Part shown: positions 15,816 to 23,868 of the stretch, one piece after another
How positions within the stretch are numbered: position 1 is the stretch's first letter
How the letters are laid out: the number at the start of each line of letters is the position of its first letter
Virus record (IMG/VR): IMGVR_UViG_3300022562_002256
Location: 1-64,000 of that record
Reading direction: 5' to 3' (one strand)
DNA from: a virus
Length of the DNA stretch: 64,000 nucleotides
Made by a program: the position numbers and the translations under genes
Notes under the pieces: model-generated
The model's database searches: none
Told to the model about the DNA's origin: nothing
Seen by the model: only the letters and a program-made list of their open reading frames with translations

Positions 15816-16784
15816 TTAGCGCGTCGGTCCCAGTATGCCACTCTCGCGCCCCCACCTCACCCAATCAGCAGCGGTTTCGCGGACGTTGCCGGCATGCTCT
15901 GGCAGCACGGGGTCGGCGCCGGTAATGGCCTGCAGCGCTGGCCCCCACAGCGTCGGCTCACGCTCCATGTCATCGAGAACCCACGGGAGCGCGAGTACTC
16001 CCATCGCGATGATCGCTTGGTATGCTGGGTGCTCCACGATTTCCGAAAGCGATGATGTGGCGGCCGTGTCGCGGCGCCAGCGTGCTGCCAAGACGTCGAA
16101 CACTCTCCCCGCGACCTCGTGTGCCGAGGCATAGGCGCGGTCGGGCAGACGCCGCTCGCTCATCTCGACTGCGATCTCCAATAGACGCCGCTCGACACCG
16201 CGGAGGTCGTCGTTTCCTTCCATGCGGTACTTGCGGGCGTACCCCATCCCGTCGAGGACCTCTTCATACAACTCGCGCCGGGAGTCGAGGCCGTCACTAG
16301 GACGTAAGGGGGTGCCGTACCGTTTGAGGCCCAGCGCCGCCCGCGCGTCGATGTCCCGGGCGAGTATCGGGTGCTCCGGCCGCACCTCCGCGCTGAGGAT
16401 GGCCATGATGTCTGTGGCGGCAGACAACGCTGGTGGCGCATGGTCGCTCGGCTTGGCAGCACCGCTGACACGCACACGGACGGTGTCCCCGGTCGCATCG
16501 ACAGCGGCGTCCCATGGCGAATCATCACCGGTGGGCGGGGGACCAGGTTCCCGTTTCGGTGTACCATAGAGGTAGTGGTCCACGTTGGCGGCGAGGTCGG
16601 TTGGCACCTTGGCCCACTCTTCGTCGGGCACCTCGCGCGCGAGTGCCTCCGCGATCTCTAAGAGCGACGGCGCCGCCGGGTCGAAAGGGATATCGTCGAG
16701 CCACGAACCGGCGTGATACTTCGCGTCTATAGGGCGGTCGAGCCCAGACGTCTCGCCGGTGTAGAGGTAACCCACGCCGTCCAT
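15816..16784 (-). CDS. possible MazG-like nucleotide pyrophosphohydrolase-related protein, 322 aa
   Basis: ATG 16784 follows the stop of 16787-17125. A central segment (residues about 150-190) DARAALGLKRYGTPLRPSDG followed by DSRRELYEEVLDGMGYARK resembles the helical block in phage proteins linked to MazG/dATP-dGTP pyrophosphohydrolases. The N-terminal third is low in motifs and the C-terminus helical. Catalytic EExxE residues are not clear, so enzymatic activity is uncertain. Confidence 0.5.
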   Translation of the reverse strand: MDGVGYLYTGETSGLDRPIDAKYHAGSWLDDIPFDPAAPSLLEIAEALAREVPDEEWAKVPTDLAANVDHYLYGTPKREPGPPPTGDDSPWDAAVDATGDTVRVRVSGAAKPSDHAPPALSAATDIMAILSAEVRPEHPILARDIDARAALGLKRYGTPLRPSDGLDSRRELYEEVLDGMGYARKYRMEGNDDLRGVERRLLEIAVEMSERRLPDRAYASAHEVAGRVFDVLAARWRRDTAATSSLSEIVEHPAYQAIIAMGVLALPWVLDDMEREPTLWGPALQAITGADPVLPEHAGNVRETAADWVRWGRESGILGPTR

Positions 16785-16786
16785 GG

Positions 16787-17125
16787 TTACCCCACGTCTG
16801 TGACGAAGTGCCACCCGGGCTCGTGGCCGTAGATCCCCAGCGACTCGGCCGCGGCGGTAACCGCGGCCGAGTCGTCGGTCGTCGGCACTCGACGAGGCGG
16901 CTGGGCATCCTCGCCGGAGCCCCACGCCATCGCCGTGCCGATGACCTGGAGCCCATAGTAACGGTGCATCGCATCGCCGTACTGCTCGACGGTCACCGTC
17001 GGGTGCCCGGAAAGCGGCACCCCACTCCCCTCGCGCTGCCATATTAGAAAGAGGGGGTCGGCGTCCCGGTTTGACTCCGGGATGAACACCCCAAAGGTCA
17101 CTGTAGCCGTGTAGATGAGTCCCAT
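16787..17125 (-). CDS. hypothetical protein, 112 aa
   Basis: Beta-rich N-terminus (IYTATVTFGVFIPE) and an Asp/Ala helix near residue 85. ATG 17125 is two bases after the predicted start of the site at 17138-17153. Coupled to 15816-16784. Confidence 0.6.
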   Translation of the reverse strand: MGLIYTATVTFGVFIPESNRDADPLFLIWQREGSGVPLSGHPTVTVEQYGDAMHRYYGLQVIGTAMAWGSGEDAQPPRRVPTTDDSAAVTAAAESLGIYGHEPGWHFVTDVG

Positions 17126-17137
17126 GCCACGGCGGCA

Positions 17138-17153
17138 TGCAAGCGCCGCGCCA
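17138..17153 (-). promoter_or_regulatory. sigma-54-like site with TGGCGC
   Basis: TGGCGC-GGCGC-TTGCA on the minus strand, predicted +1 near 17127, ATG 17125. One mismatch in the -24 half. Confidence 0.45.
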
Positions 17154-17234
17154 CCCCACGTTTAGGGCGGCAGTGGCACGGGTGTGCTATAGACCCCCCG
17201 ATGCCCGTCGACGCCAACGACCAGGAGGACTTCC

Positions 17235-17699
17235 ATGGGGGCCGGTGAGTACCCTTGCGGCTTCGGCCCGTGCGGGCTGGACCCGCTCCCCACGGGCTCG
17301 ACGCCCCGGTCGCTGTCGCCCCCGGTCGCCCTGCTGTTTGACGGCGCGACCCGAGACTTCCCGCTCAACCCGGACACCGGGCGCTACTATGGTGTGACCC
17401 CCGTAGCGCAGAAAGTCGAGCTGGCGCTGCTCATCGCGTTGAAGGCGTTGCGCGCGGCGCCGGCCGTGGGGATATCGTTCGAGGATGTTGTGCCCGTCGA
17501 GGGCGACAAATTCCAGGCCGACGTGGAAGCCGCGGTGCGTACGGCGCTCGCGCCGATGCTCAAGGCCGACGAGATCGAGCTCATCTCGATCGTGGCAGCG
17601 TCGCCGGTGCGGGGGGGCATCCGGGCTGCGGTGACGTTCAAAGACCTCACCGATCCTGTTGCTCCCGCCTACACACGTTACCTATCACCCCCGACATGA
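17235..17699 (+). CDS. baseplate wedge protein (gp25/gpW- or Mu gp46-like), 154 aa
   Basis: AGGAGG lies 7 nt upstream. After a short Gly/Pro N-terminus the protein has the compact alpha/beta pattern of baseplate wedge proteins: LLFDGATRDFPLNPDTGRYY, a long helix KVELALLIALKALR, then LAPMLKADEIELISI and RAAVTFKDLTDP. It directly precedes baseplate J, the standard order in Mu/P2-type phages. A 14-codon ORF from ATG 17201 overlaps its start and contains the ribosome site. Confidence 0.6.
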   Translation: MGAGEYPCGFGPCGLDPLPTGSTPRSLSPPVALLFDGATRDFPLNPDTGRYYGVTPVAQKVELALLIALKALRAAPAVGISFEDVVPVEGDKFQADVEAAVRTALAPMLKADEIELISIVAASPVRGGIRAAVTFKDLTDPVAPAYTRYLSPPT

Positions 17700-17714
17700 G
17701 CGAAGGGGACGTCC

Positions 17715-19217
17715 ATGGCTGACTCGTTTCCCACCGAGATCGTCACCTACACGCGGGAACAGGTGCTCGAGAAGTACGCACGGGACTACCAGTTCCGCCA
17801 GCCGCTCGCGGACGTGGGGCCCGGGACACAGCCGGCTATCGACGCGGCTGTGTGCGCCGACGCACTCGCGGTCCTGCACGCCGACGCTGTAGTGATAGGC
17901 AACAACACCAAGGACGAGACGAGCACCGACCAGGCCGTTGACGATGCCCTCCGTGTTGCAGGGGTGCCCCCCCGCCTGCCGGCCACTGGCGCGGTGGGGT
18001 ACGTGACCATTACTGCGTCGGTGGGCGGAGTGAACATCATCGCCGGGAGCGAAATCAAGACAAAGGCCACTCCGAAGCGCTACCAGTCGTTCGTGACGGG
18101 GCTGTACCAGAACGGCGATCAGGTGTTGATCGGCGGCATCGACACGGGGCCGTCGACCAACCAGGACGCCGGCACGGTGATGGTGTGGACCTCCCCGCCA
18201 CCCGGGCTCGCCACGGAGGCCGTGGTGTGGGAGGCGAGCGACGGCACGGGGCTCACAGGGGGGCGACTCGAGGAAAGCGACGCTGAGGCCATCGCGCGAC
18301 TGATCGCGACCCGGGCCAACCCGCCGGCGAGCGGCAACGAGGCGGCGTACATCAAGGAGACCGAGGCTACGCCGGGGCTGGCAATTCAGAAGGCGCTTGC
18401 CTACCCCGCCTCGCCGGCGGGGCCGGGGAACATGAGCGTCGCCTTCCTGTTGCGGCCGGCGACGCCCGGGGCGAATCGGCTCCCGAGTGGGGCGCAGCGT
18501 GCCCTGGTGGCGGCCAACCTCGCCGCGGTGTTTCCCGGGGATGACGGGATCTTTGTCCTGGATGTCGTCGGTGAGCCGTTGGACATCCACTTCGGCGTGG
18601 CATGGAGAGAGTCCGCCGTGGGTTGGGCGGACAAGACCCCGTGGCCCCCGTACATCTCCGGCGACCCGGTGGTGGTGAAGACGGGGACGTCGCCGACGGC
18701 GTTGGTGGTGCGAGTCATCACCGGGACCGCAACGACGTCGCCGCAGACGGGGCAGACGGTAGCGTTTTGGAACGGGTCGACGGGGGTGTTTGTACCAAAG
18801 CGGATCGCCTCGTTTGTGACGCACGTCGCGGACCAGGAGTGGACTCTCACATTCGACACGTCCAATGCGGCGAGCGACACAACGTACGTGCCGTTCTTGG
18901 GGCAGACGGTGATGCCCTACTCCGAGAGCCTCGATGACGTCGTGAGCGCGGTGATTGCGCACATCGACGGCATGGGGCCGGGGGAGGTCGTGGCGGTGTT
19001 TCCGGACCCAGGATTGAGGCAACGCCGTACGCCTCGAAGCCCGGCGGAGTGGCCCCACGACTTGACCAACCGGGTGCTGACTGGGGTACTCGCGGTCGGG
19101 TCGATCGCCGACGCCGAGTTGCTGTACCCGTCGGTGCCTTACCCCGTGCCTGTGGGCACCCCAGGCGTGCTCGTGTACCTGTTTGAGCTGCGCGACTTGG
19201 CCCTGTTCGAGCAGTAA
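17715..19217 (+). CDS. baseplate J-like protein, 500 aa
   Basis: Contains the baseplate J core: GYVTITASVGGVNIIAGSEI in the N-terminal part, an acidic LEESDAEAIARLIATR helix and the GNEAAYIKETEATPGLAIQKA segment equivalent to the family's GN..Y..W....PGV motif. Length is near the 350-500 residues usual for J-like proteins. It forms the outer baseplate wedge with the gene just upstream. Confidence 0.8.
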   Translation: MADSFPTEIVTYTREQVLEKYARDYQFRQPLADVGPGTQPAIDAAVCADALAVLHADAVVIGNNTKDETSTDQAVDDALRVAGVPPRLPATGAVGYVTITASVGGVNIIAGSEIKTKATPKRYQSFVTGLYQNGDQVLIGGIDTGPSTNQDAGTVMVWTSPPPGLATEAVVWEASDGTGLTGGRLEESDAEAIARLIATRANPPASGNEAAYIKETEATPGLAIQKALAYPASPAGPGNMSVAFLLRPATPGANRLPSGAQRALVAANLAAVFPGDDGIFVLDVVGEPLDIHFGVAWRESAVGWADKTPWPPYISGDPVVVKTGTSPTALVVRVITGTATTSPQTGQTVAFWNGSTGVFVPKRIASFVTHVADQEWTLTFDTSNAASDTTYVPFLGQTVMPYSESLDDVVSAVIAHIDGMGPGEVVAVFPDPGLRQRRTPRSPAEWPHDLTNRVLTGVLAVGSIADAELLYPSVPYPVPVGTPGVLVYLFELRDLALFEQ

Positions 19218-19235
19218 TCGGAGACGACGAACGAC

Positions 19236-19721
19236 ATGACAACACCGACCGAGAACACGCTGGCCCTTGTCCCCCCGCGCCGGCCGACGGAGGACGACTT
19301 CGGGGGCGCCGCCAAAGAGAACGACGCGCAGTTTCCCCCCAACGCGCTCACCATGCCCACCGCAGAAGAGTGGAACGAGAAGGTTCGCATGCTCGCCGCG
19401 GCGTGGCGTGTGACTCCCGTGGCTGTGGTGCCGGTGACGTTCATCGCGGGTGCGCCGACGGTGGGCACACCCCAGTGCGGCAACCCGGCGCTGACATCGG
19501 CCACGTTCACGCCCACGGATGTTGGACCGGGGGAGACGACGATCGCGTGGCCGGCGGGGACATTCCCCTCGGCGACCGTGCCGCCCAAGGCGTTCATCGA
19601 CGCTGTGGCGGGGATCTGGTTTGCGCCGATCGTGGTGCCGGGCGTTGACTCGGTGACGATCAAGACATACGATTCGACATCGACTCCGGGCGACGCTGAC
19701 TTCACCCTGTTCATCTTCTGA
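19236..19721 (+). CDS. hypothetical virion-associated protein, 161 aa
   Basis: Follows baseplate J by 18 nt in the position of Mu gp48 or a short fibre. A helical N-terminus (PTAEEWNEKVRMLAAAW) is followed by a beta domain (VVPVTFIAGAPTV, PGVDSVTIKTYDSTS). No family can be named; a tail-tip or fibre role is inferred from position. Confidence 0.6.
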   Translation: MTTPTENTLALVPPRRPTEDDFGGAAKENDAQFPPNALTMPTAEEWNEKVRMLAAAWRVTPVAVVPVTFIAGAPTVGTPQCGNPALTSATFTPTDVGPGETTIAWPAGTFPSATVPPKAFIDAVAGIWFAPIVVPGVDSVTIKTYDSTSTPGDADFTLFIF

Positions 19722-19741
19722 CCGTGGCGCTGGCGCCACGG
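19722..19741 (+). terminator. strong hairpin after the baseplate genes
   Basis: CCGTGGCGC-TG-GCGCCACGG begins right at the stop of 19236-19721. No T-run follows, so termination is only plausible. Confidence 0.35.
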
Positions 19742-19760
19742 CGTGGTTATGGTGACCGGC

Positions 19761-20009
19761 ATGGTGAGGCTCTTTTCGACGGCAGTCTTCTATGATGGAG
19801 TATTTCGTGTGATCGACGTCAGCTTCAGCCCCGAAGAGCGTCAAAGTTATGCGGCCGGGTTGTGTGACGCGGCGGCACATCTGGGGCACCGGGCGACGAC
19901 ATATTCCCTGCCGGACGAGGTGGAAGAGATGCGGCGAGTCGAGGGTGACGGGGCGGCCACGGCGCTTGAGGCGTGGGCGAATTGTTACAGGCCCGGTGCG
20001 TCGCCATGA
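19761..20009 (+). CDS. hypothetical protein, 82 aa, paralogue of next gene
   Basis: Shares the pattern VFYDGVFRVIDVSFSPEE, then a helix and SLPDEVEEMRRVEG with the following gene, indicating tandem duplication. Several in-frame starts exist (GTG 19743, ATG 19749); 19761 fits the paralogue. Unknown function. Confidence 0.55.
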   Translation: MVRLFSTAVFYDGVFRVIDVSFSPEERQSYAAGLCDAAAHLGHRATTYSLPDEVEEMRRVEGDGAATALEAWANCYRPGASP

Positions 20010-20266
20010 CGCCGCTGGGTACTCGACACCACGTTAGGGCTGACACTGTGGTCGCCACGTTCTACGAAGGCGTGTTTCTTGGACTCCACGTGGCCGACAG
20101 CGAGGAAGATGCGGTGGGGTACGCTGACGGCGTGAATGCCACTGTCATGGCGCTCGGCGTCGATGGTGGCGGTTATGTGATGCCGAGCGACGGTGACGCC
20201 ATGAAGCGAGTCGAACCGCAAGCATGGGTCGCGCTCGAGGCGTATCAGCGCAGGTACGGTACATGA
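20006..20266 (+). CDS. hypothetical protein, 86 aa, tandem paralogue
   Basis: ATG 20006 overlaps the previous stop (ATGA). The pattern VATFYEGVFLGLHVADSEED ... MPSDGDAMKRVEP aligns with 19761-20009. Unknown function. Confidence 0.6.
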   Translation: MTPLGTRHHVRADTVVATFYEGVFLGLHVADSEEDAVGYADGVNATVMALGVDGGGYVMPSDGDAMKRVEPQAWVALEAYQRRYGT

Positions 20267-20691
20267 AAGCGTCGGTTGACGCCCTGCACGCACATGTCGT
20301 GGCGCCGGTGTGCCCCGAAGGGGTGTTCCACCGGTTCAGCGCGTCATTGTCGTCTGGCATGATGATGGCATCATGCCTCGCCGCCAGCGGTGCGTCGTGG
20401 CCGTACCTGCGCTACCTGGTGGACATGGCACGGCGGCGGGCTGAGGAACGCGCTGAGCAACTCGTGGTTGAGCGAGCCATGGCGACCGGACCTGCCACTG
20501 CCGTGTTCGGTGCGGAGGTTGACGCAGGTGCGCCTTCCGATCAGCGCAGCGATGGGTCGAGCACGCCGGAAGCCGATCTCCGTGCCATTTGCCGGCTGGC
20601 GACCGGGCGACGTCCGGCTGGCAACCGAGCGAAGAGGCGGCGGATGGCATCACCACGCTACCGGCGGCGGATGGGATGGGCGCGGTGGTGA
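20263..20691 (+). CDS. hypothetical protein, 142 aa
   Basis: ATG 20263 overlaps the previous TGA. A helical middle (YLRYLVDMARRRAEERAEQL) looks coding; the last 40 residues are Arg-rich and less certain, and a frameshift cannot be excluded. Stop overlaps GTG of the next gene. Confidence 0.5.
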   Translation: MKASVDALHAHVVAPVCPEGVFHRFSASLSSGMMMASCLAASGASWPYLRYLVDMARRRAEERAEQLVVERAMATGPATAVFGAEVDAGAPSDQRSDGSSTPEADLRAICRLATGRRPAGNRAKRRRMASPRYRRRMGWARW

Positions 20692-20918
20692 AGGAGAAGC
20701 GCGATTTCGCGCCATTCCCATGCGCTGAATGCGGTCACGACGTCGTGTTGGCTCCCGGGCGATATCGAACGCGTGAATGCACGCCGGGGCAGCCTTTGCC
20801 AATTCCTGATGACTTCTTGTTGCCCACTTGCACAGCCTGTGGCGAGGTACACATGACCCTGGATATTTCGGAAGCGCTTGATCAACATCTTGGTGTGGTG
20901 GGAGCGCCGCCGTCGTGA
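20688..20918 (+). CDS. small zinc-ribbon protein, 76 aa
   Basis: GTG 20688 overlaps the previous TGA. CAECG (residues 11-15) and CTACG (47-51) form a two-knuckle ribbon, followed by a helix MTLDISEALDQHL. Layout recalls YgiT/MqsA-type N-terminal ribbons but is too short to assign. Confidence 0.6.
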   Translation: MKEKRDFAPFPCAECGHDVVLAPGRYRTRECTPGQPLPIPDDFLLPTCTACGEVHMTLDISEALDQHLGVVGAPPS

Positions 20919-21634
20919 CCACCACCGACCGAACCTGCCTATCGTACTGGTTCCCCTTGCTGCAGGCCACAGGTGCGCGGGTGCCTCGCACCACCATCGT
21001 GACCACCACGTTGCCGCTCTACATGATCCCCTACGGCGAGGGGGTGCCGGGGTACGTGCGGTTCCGCGACGAGGTGCGCGCGGCGTGCGACGCGATGGGA
21101 TATCCGTGCTTCTTGCGCACCGGGTACGGGTCGGGAAAGCACGCGTGGCGAGACACGTGCTACATCGAGGGCCCCGACAAGCTCGACCGGCACATCTACG
21201 AGCTGCTCGAGTGGAGCGGTACGGTCGACTTGGTGGGACTGCCCGTCAACGTTTGGGCGGTGCGCGAGTTCCTCCGACTGCGCGCCGGGTTCACCGCCTT
21301 CCGGAGCATGCCCGTGGCGACAGAGTACCGTTTCTTTTGCGACGGGGGGCGGGTGGTGTGCTCTCACCCCTACTGGCCTCCCGAGTCGATTCGTGGGCCA
21401 TCCTGCGCCGACTGGCGGGCCGTCCTCGCGGCGCAGAGCGTGATGCCGCCCCCCGGCGATTTGGGGCGCGAGGTCGCGAGGGTGGCGGATGCATTCGCCG
21501 CGCCCGGGTATTGGTCGATGGACTGGGCGCTGACCGTGGGCGGGGAGTGGTACGCGATCGACATGGCGGACGGTGCGCGGTCGTTTCACTGGCCTGGGTG
21601 CGGTGTGCCCCGGCGAGTCGCGCGGGCGGAGTAA
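20915..21634 (+). CDS. ATP-grasp enzyme-like protein, 239 aa
   Basis: GTG 20915 overlaps the previous stop. Motifs of an ATP-grasp: a Gly-rich loop CFLRTGYGSGKHAW (near residue 65), VREFLRLRAGFTAFRSMPVA with the basic nucleotide-contacting segment, EYRFFCDGGRV, and the metal site YWSMDWALTVGGEWYAIDMA (near 195-215). These resemble the phage/bacterial R2K-type ATP-grasp proteins, which ligate an amine to a carboxylate; the substrate is unknown. Confidence 0.65.
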   Translation: MTTTDRTCLSYWFPLLQATGARVPRTTIVTTTLPLYMIPYGEGVPGYVRFRDEVRAACDAMGYPCFLRTGYGSGKHAWRDTCYIEGPDKLDRHIYELLEWSGTVDLVGLPVNVWAVREFLRLRAGFTAFRSMPVATEYRFFCDGGRVVCSHPYWPPESIRGPSCADWRAVLAAQSVMPPPGDLGREVARVADAFAAPGYWSMDWALTVGGEWYAIDMADGARSFHWPGCGVPRRVARAE

Positions 21635-21638
21635 GCGA

Positions 21639-21932
21639 ATGAGTGAGAAATTCAACAGCGGGCGGGGCGCGGTCATCTGCGATGGGTGCCGCACCATGTT
21701 GTTGGCGGACCGGCTGCCTGGTGGCGGGTTCGCCCGGGTCATCAAGCCCGTGCTCATCGCGGCGCGCAATCCCGATGAGCCAGACATGTGGCTGTCGCAG
21801 GTCGACTTTTGCTCAGCCGCGTGTGCCCACGCCTATTGTCAAAGCGAGGACTGTGAGCCGGCGGAGAGACCTGCCATCTGCCTCGCTCTTGCCGGCTACT
21901 ACGAGGGCATCAAGGAAGCGGCGCGTGACTGA
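21639..21932 (+). CDS. zinc-finger-like protein, 97 aa
   Basis: Cys pairs ICDGCRTML (near 14-20) and FCSAACAHAYC (near 56-66) suggest one zinc site closing a short beta domain. Start ATG 21639, 5 nt after the ATP-grasp gene; likely co-translated. Unrecognised. Confidence 0.6.
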   Translation: MSEKFNSGRGAVICDGCRTMLLADRLPGGGFARVIKPVLIAARNPDEPDMWLSQVDFCSAACAHAYCQSEDCEPAERPAICLALAGYYEGIKEAARD

Positions 21933-22065
21933 CAAGAGCCACGCCGAGCGGATCGCTGCCGTGCTCGACGGTCGAGCACGGCACGCCGTGCTTTGCGCTC
22001 GCGTGGAAGCCATCGAGCCACTGCTCCCCGATGGGTGCGCCTCGCTCATGCCCACCGACGATTGA
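21925..22065 (+). CDS. hypothetical protein, 46 aa
   Basis: GTG 21925 overlaps the upstream gene end. Helical (AERIAAVLDGRARHAVLCARVEAI). Ends before a 28-bp palindrome. Too short to classify. Confidence 0.5.
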   Translation: MTDKSHAERIAAVLDGRARHAVLCARVEAIEPLLPDGCASLMPTDD

Positions 22066-22083
22066 TGTGAGGGCGACCGCGCG

Positions 22084-22111
22084 CCGTCGCGCCTCGGCCG
22101 AGGCGCGACGG
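22084..22111. terminator. perfect 28-bp palindrome, hairpin or operator
   Basis: Arms CCGTCGCGCCTCGG / CCGAGGCGCGACGG with no loop, between 22065 and 22168. As RNA it would be a very stable hairpin ending the 19761-22065 run; without a T-tract an operator is equally possible. Confidence 0.4.
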
Positions 22112-22167
22112 TCGGCAGCTACGCCTGCTGTAGCGGGCGCGGCCCGTCTCTTGCTTTTCTCGCGCGC

Positions 22168-22644
22168 ATGGGAGACGGCCGCCGGTTCACCGAATACGCA
22201 GCGTACATCCACCGCAACTTCCCCCGCGCTCGGCTCGTGGCCGACGTCGCGGGCGGTGCTGGCCGCCTCAACGTGGCGCTTTCTCGACTCGGCCACGATG
22301 TGACCACGCACGACCCCGCCGCGCCAGCCACGGCCCGAATCCGGGTTGTGCGGGCGCTGTTCACGGTCGATACACCGGGCGACTTCGATCTGATCGTCGG
22401 TCTGCATCCGGACGCGGCGACCGATGTGATCGTTGTGGTGGCGTGTGCCCGTCGTGTCCCGTTTGTGGTGGTGCCCTGCTGCGTCTTGCCGACGGCGACG
22501 CGATTCGACGGGCCCCGCAACGCTCGCGCATGGATGGCGCACCTCGAGCGCACGGCTGTGCGAGGTGGCATGCGTGTCGAGCGGGGGCGCCTACGCATCA
22601 CGGGGCAGGCCGACGTGCTCACCGGACGACCCGCTAGGGTCTAG
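22168..22644 (+). CDS. class I SAM-dependent methyltransferase-like protein, 158 aa
   Basis: LVADVAGGAGRLNVALSRLG followed by DVTTHDP is the SAM-binding motif I and acidic loop of a Rossmann methyltransferase; DLIVGLHPDAATDVIVVVA and a PFVVVPCC strand follow. Resembles small methyltransferases that act on RNA or DNA bases, target unknown. Its stop overlaps the sigma gene stop on the other strand. Confidence 0.65.
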   Translation: MGDGRRFTEYAAYIHRNFPRARLVADVAGGAGRLNVALSRLGHDVTTHDPAAPATARIRVVRALFTVDTPGDFDLIVGLHPDAATDVIVVVACARRVPFVVVPCCVLPTATRFDGPRNARAWMAHLERTAVRGGMRVERGRLRITGQADVLTGRPARV

Positions 22645-23429
22645 CGGGTCACGTGTGGCCGAAGGATGCCTCGTAGTTTTGCCTTCGCGCTTACCTCGAT
22701 CTGGCGAATGCGCTCCCGTGACAGCCCCATGATGTTGCCGACCTCGGCGAGGGTCCGCACCTCTTTGCCCCCGGCCTTGTTCGGGTCAAACGGGGTGGGC
22801 GCACGGTCGAGGAATCGTAGCACGATGACCTTGCGCTCGGCGGGGCTCAGGCCGTTCAGTGCCGCTCGCACGGCCGCCGCGCGCTCGCTGGCGCTGGCCT
22901 GTTCTTCGGGTGTGTCTTGGGCGGTGCCGAGGATGTCGTGCTTGGTCTTGCCTCCTCCGTCATCAAAGGTCGCGACGTCGAGCGAGTCGGCATCACGGTC
23001 GCGAAGGTTCCAAGCGTCACGGACGAACCGATAGCTCGGCCTGGTCAACTCGGCTGCATCTTCGGCGGTGGCGGCGCCGCGCCGCTTTGCCGACCGGAGC
23101 GCATCCTGCAGGTAGACCGGCACGCGGACTTGTCGCTCGTGATTCTGGATCTCGCGTTGGATCCGATGCCGAACCCAATGAGCAGCGTACGTGCTCAGTT
23201 CGATCCCGCGAGAAGGGTCGTACTTGGCGGTCAACGCGTAAGCGAACCCCTGAAGCCCCGCTGCCATGAGGTCGTCGCGGAGGTGGCGCCGCCCGACCAG
23301 GAAGCGCTTAACGACCGACGCGACGAAGCCCTTGTGGGCCTTGATGATCGCATCTATCAGGCGGCGGTCCCCTGTCGCCTGAGCTTGTGCGATCAGCGCC
23401 CGGCCGGTTTCGCCGCGATAAGGGTTCAA
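22641..23429 (-). CDS. sigma-70-family RNA polymerase sigma factor, 262 aa
   Basis: Region 2 is clear (DLMAAGLQGFAYALTAKYDP, then ELSTYAAHWVRHRIQREIQN) and region 4 is complete (LNGLSPAERKVIVLRFL, then LSRERIRQIEVSAKAKLRGI). Region 1.1 is absent and region 3 short, as in RpoH-like or phage factors. Upstream starts to 23594 lie in the promoter. TTG 23429 overlaps the TGA of a 24-codon ORF and starts NPYRGETGRALI, matching the usual N-terminus. Preceded by a sigma-54-like site. Confidence 0.8.
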   Translation of the reverse strand: MNPYRGETGRALIAQAQATGDRRLIDAIIKAHKGFVASVVKRFLVGRRHLRDDLMAAGLQGFAYALTAKYDPSRGIELSTYAAHWVRHRIQREIQNHERQVRVPVYLQDALRSAKRRGAATAEDAAELTRPSYRFVRDAWNLRDRDADSLDVATFDDGGGKTKHDILGTAQDTPEEQASASERAAAVRAALNGLSPAERKVIVLRFLDRAPTPFDPNKAGGKEVRTLAEVGNIMGLSRERIRQIEVSAKAKLRGILRPHVTR

Positions 23430-23500
23430 CTTATGTACCCCGACGGTAGCGCCCCATGCGTGAGGTGTGCGACTTCGTGGTCGATGACGCTGGGGTTCAT
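23426..23500 (-). CDS. 24-aa leader ORF coupled to the sigma gene
   Basis: ATG 23500 lies 3 nt after the predicted start of the promoter-like site 23514-23529, the standard spacing in this genome. It codes MNPSVIDHEVAHLTHG... and its TGA overlaps the TTG of the sigma gene. It could be a coupling leader or, if a base is missing, the true N-terminus of sigma. Confidence 0.5.
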   Translation of the reverse strand: MNPSVIDHEVAHLTHGALPSGYIS

Positions 23501-23513
23501 GTCGTTTCATCGA

Positions 23514-23529
23514 TGCACACCGCGTGCCA
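23514..23529 (-). promoter_or_regulatory. sigma-54-like -24/-12 site before the sigma gene
   Basis: TGGCAC-GCGGT-GTGCA on the minus strand, predicted +1 near 23503. Confidence 0.65.
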
Positions 23530-23619
23530 CTGTAGCGTGCATCGACTTCGGGCCAGTCCTTCGTTCGACAAGCGGCCGCTCCCGCGCCGGGCAATCGTCA
23601 CGTCCCCGCCCGCGCACTT

Positions 23620-23868
23620 CTTGCGTTTAGCCGGCAGAATTTACCGGCACCTGCTGACAGCCGGTTGAGCGCTAGATCGTGCGCGTCGGAGTGGCCAACT
23701 TCACCAAGTGGCCAAAATCGGCGCGCAAACGGTGCGTGTTGGGGTGATAGTCCAGGATTGGTGTACCAACAGCGCCGGCCGGACCCCGCGAGATCGCGCG
23801 GCAACGCCGTGGTGGCACGCATGCAAGAGGACGCGCCGTTGGCACAGCGCGTGCAAGTGTGTACCCCC
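23620..23868 (+). repeat. family A regulatory module, copy A1
   Basis: Contains CACTTCTTGCGTTTAGCC, a GCCGGC...ACCGGC hairpin, CGCGCAAACGGTGCG and ATAGTCCAGGAT, and ends in the site 23840-23855. The CAGCCACTTGAGTGCT block is diverged here. The gap 23501-23868 between divergent genes holds only regulatory sequence. Confidence 0.7.
23840..23855 (+). promoter_or_regulatory. sigma-54-like -24/-12 site
   Basis: TGGCAC-AGCGC-GTGCA, predicted +1 near 23866, ATG 23869. Confidence 0.65.

Noticed and set aside
16785-17159. Upstream extension of the 15816 minus ORF
   Set aside because: Basic low-complexity shadow of 16787-17125; real start taken at ATG 16784.
17173-17190. TGGCAC followed by GTGCT before gene 17235
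   Set aside because: Spacer is one base short (N4) and the gene has a normal Shine-Dalgarno.
17685-19889. 734-aa open frame on the minus strand
   Set aside because: Arg/His-rich shadow of the baseplate J gene; no domain and no ribosome site.
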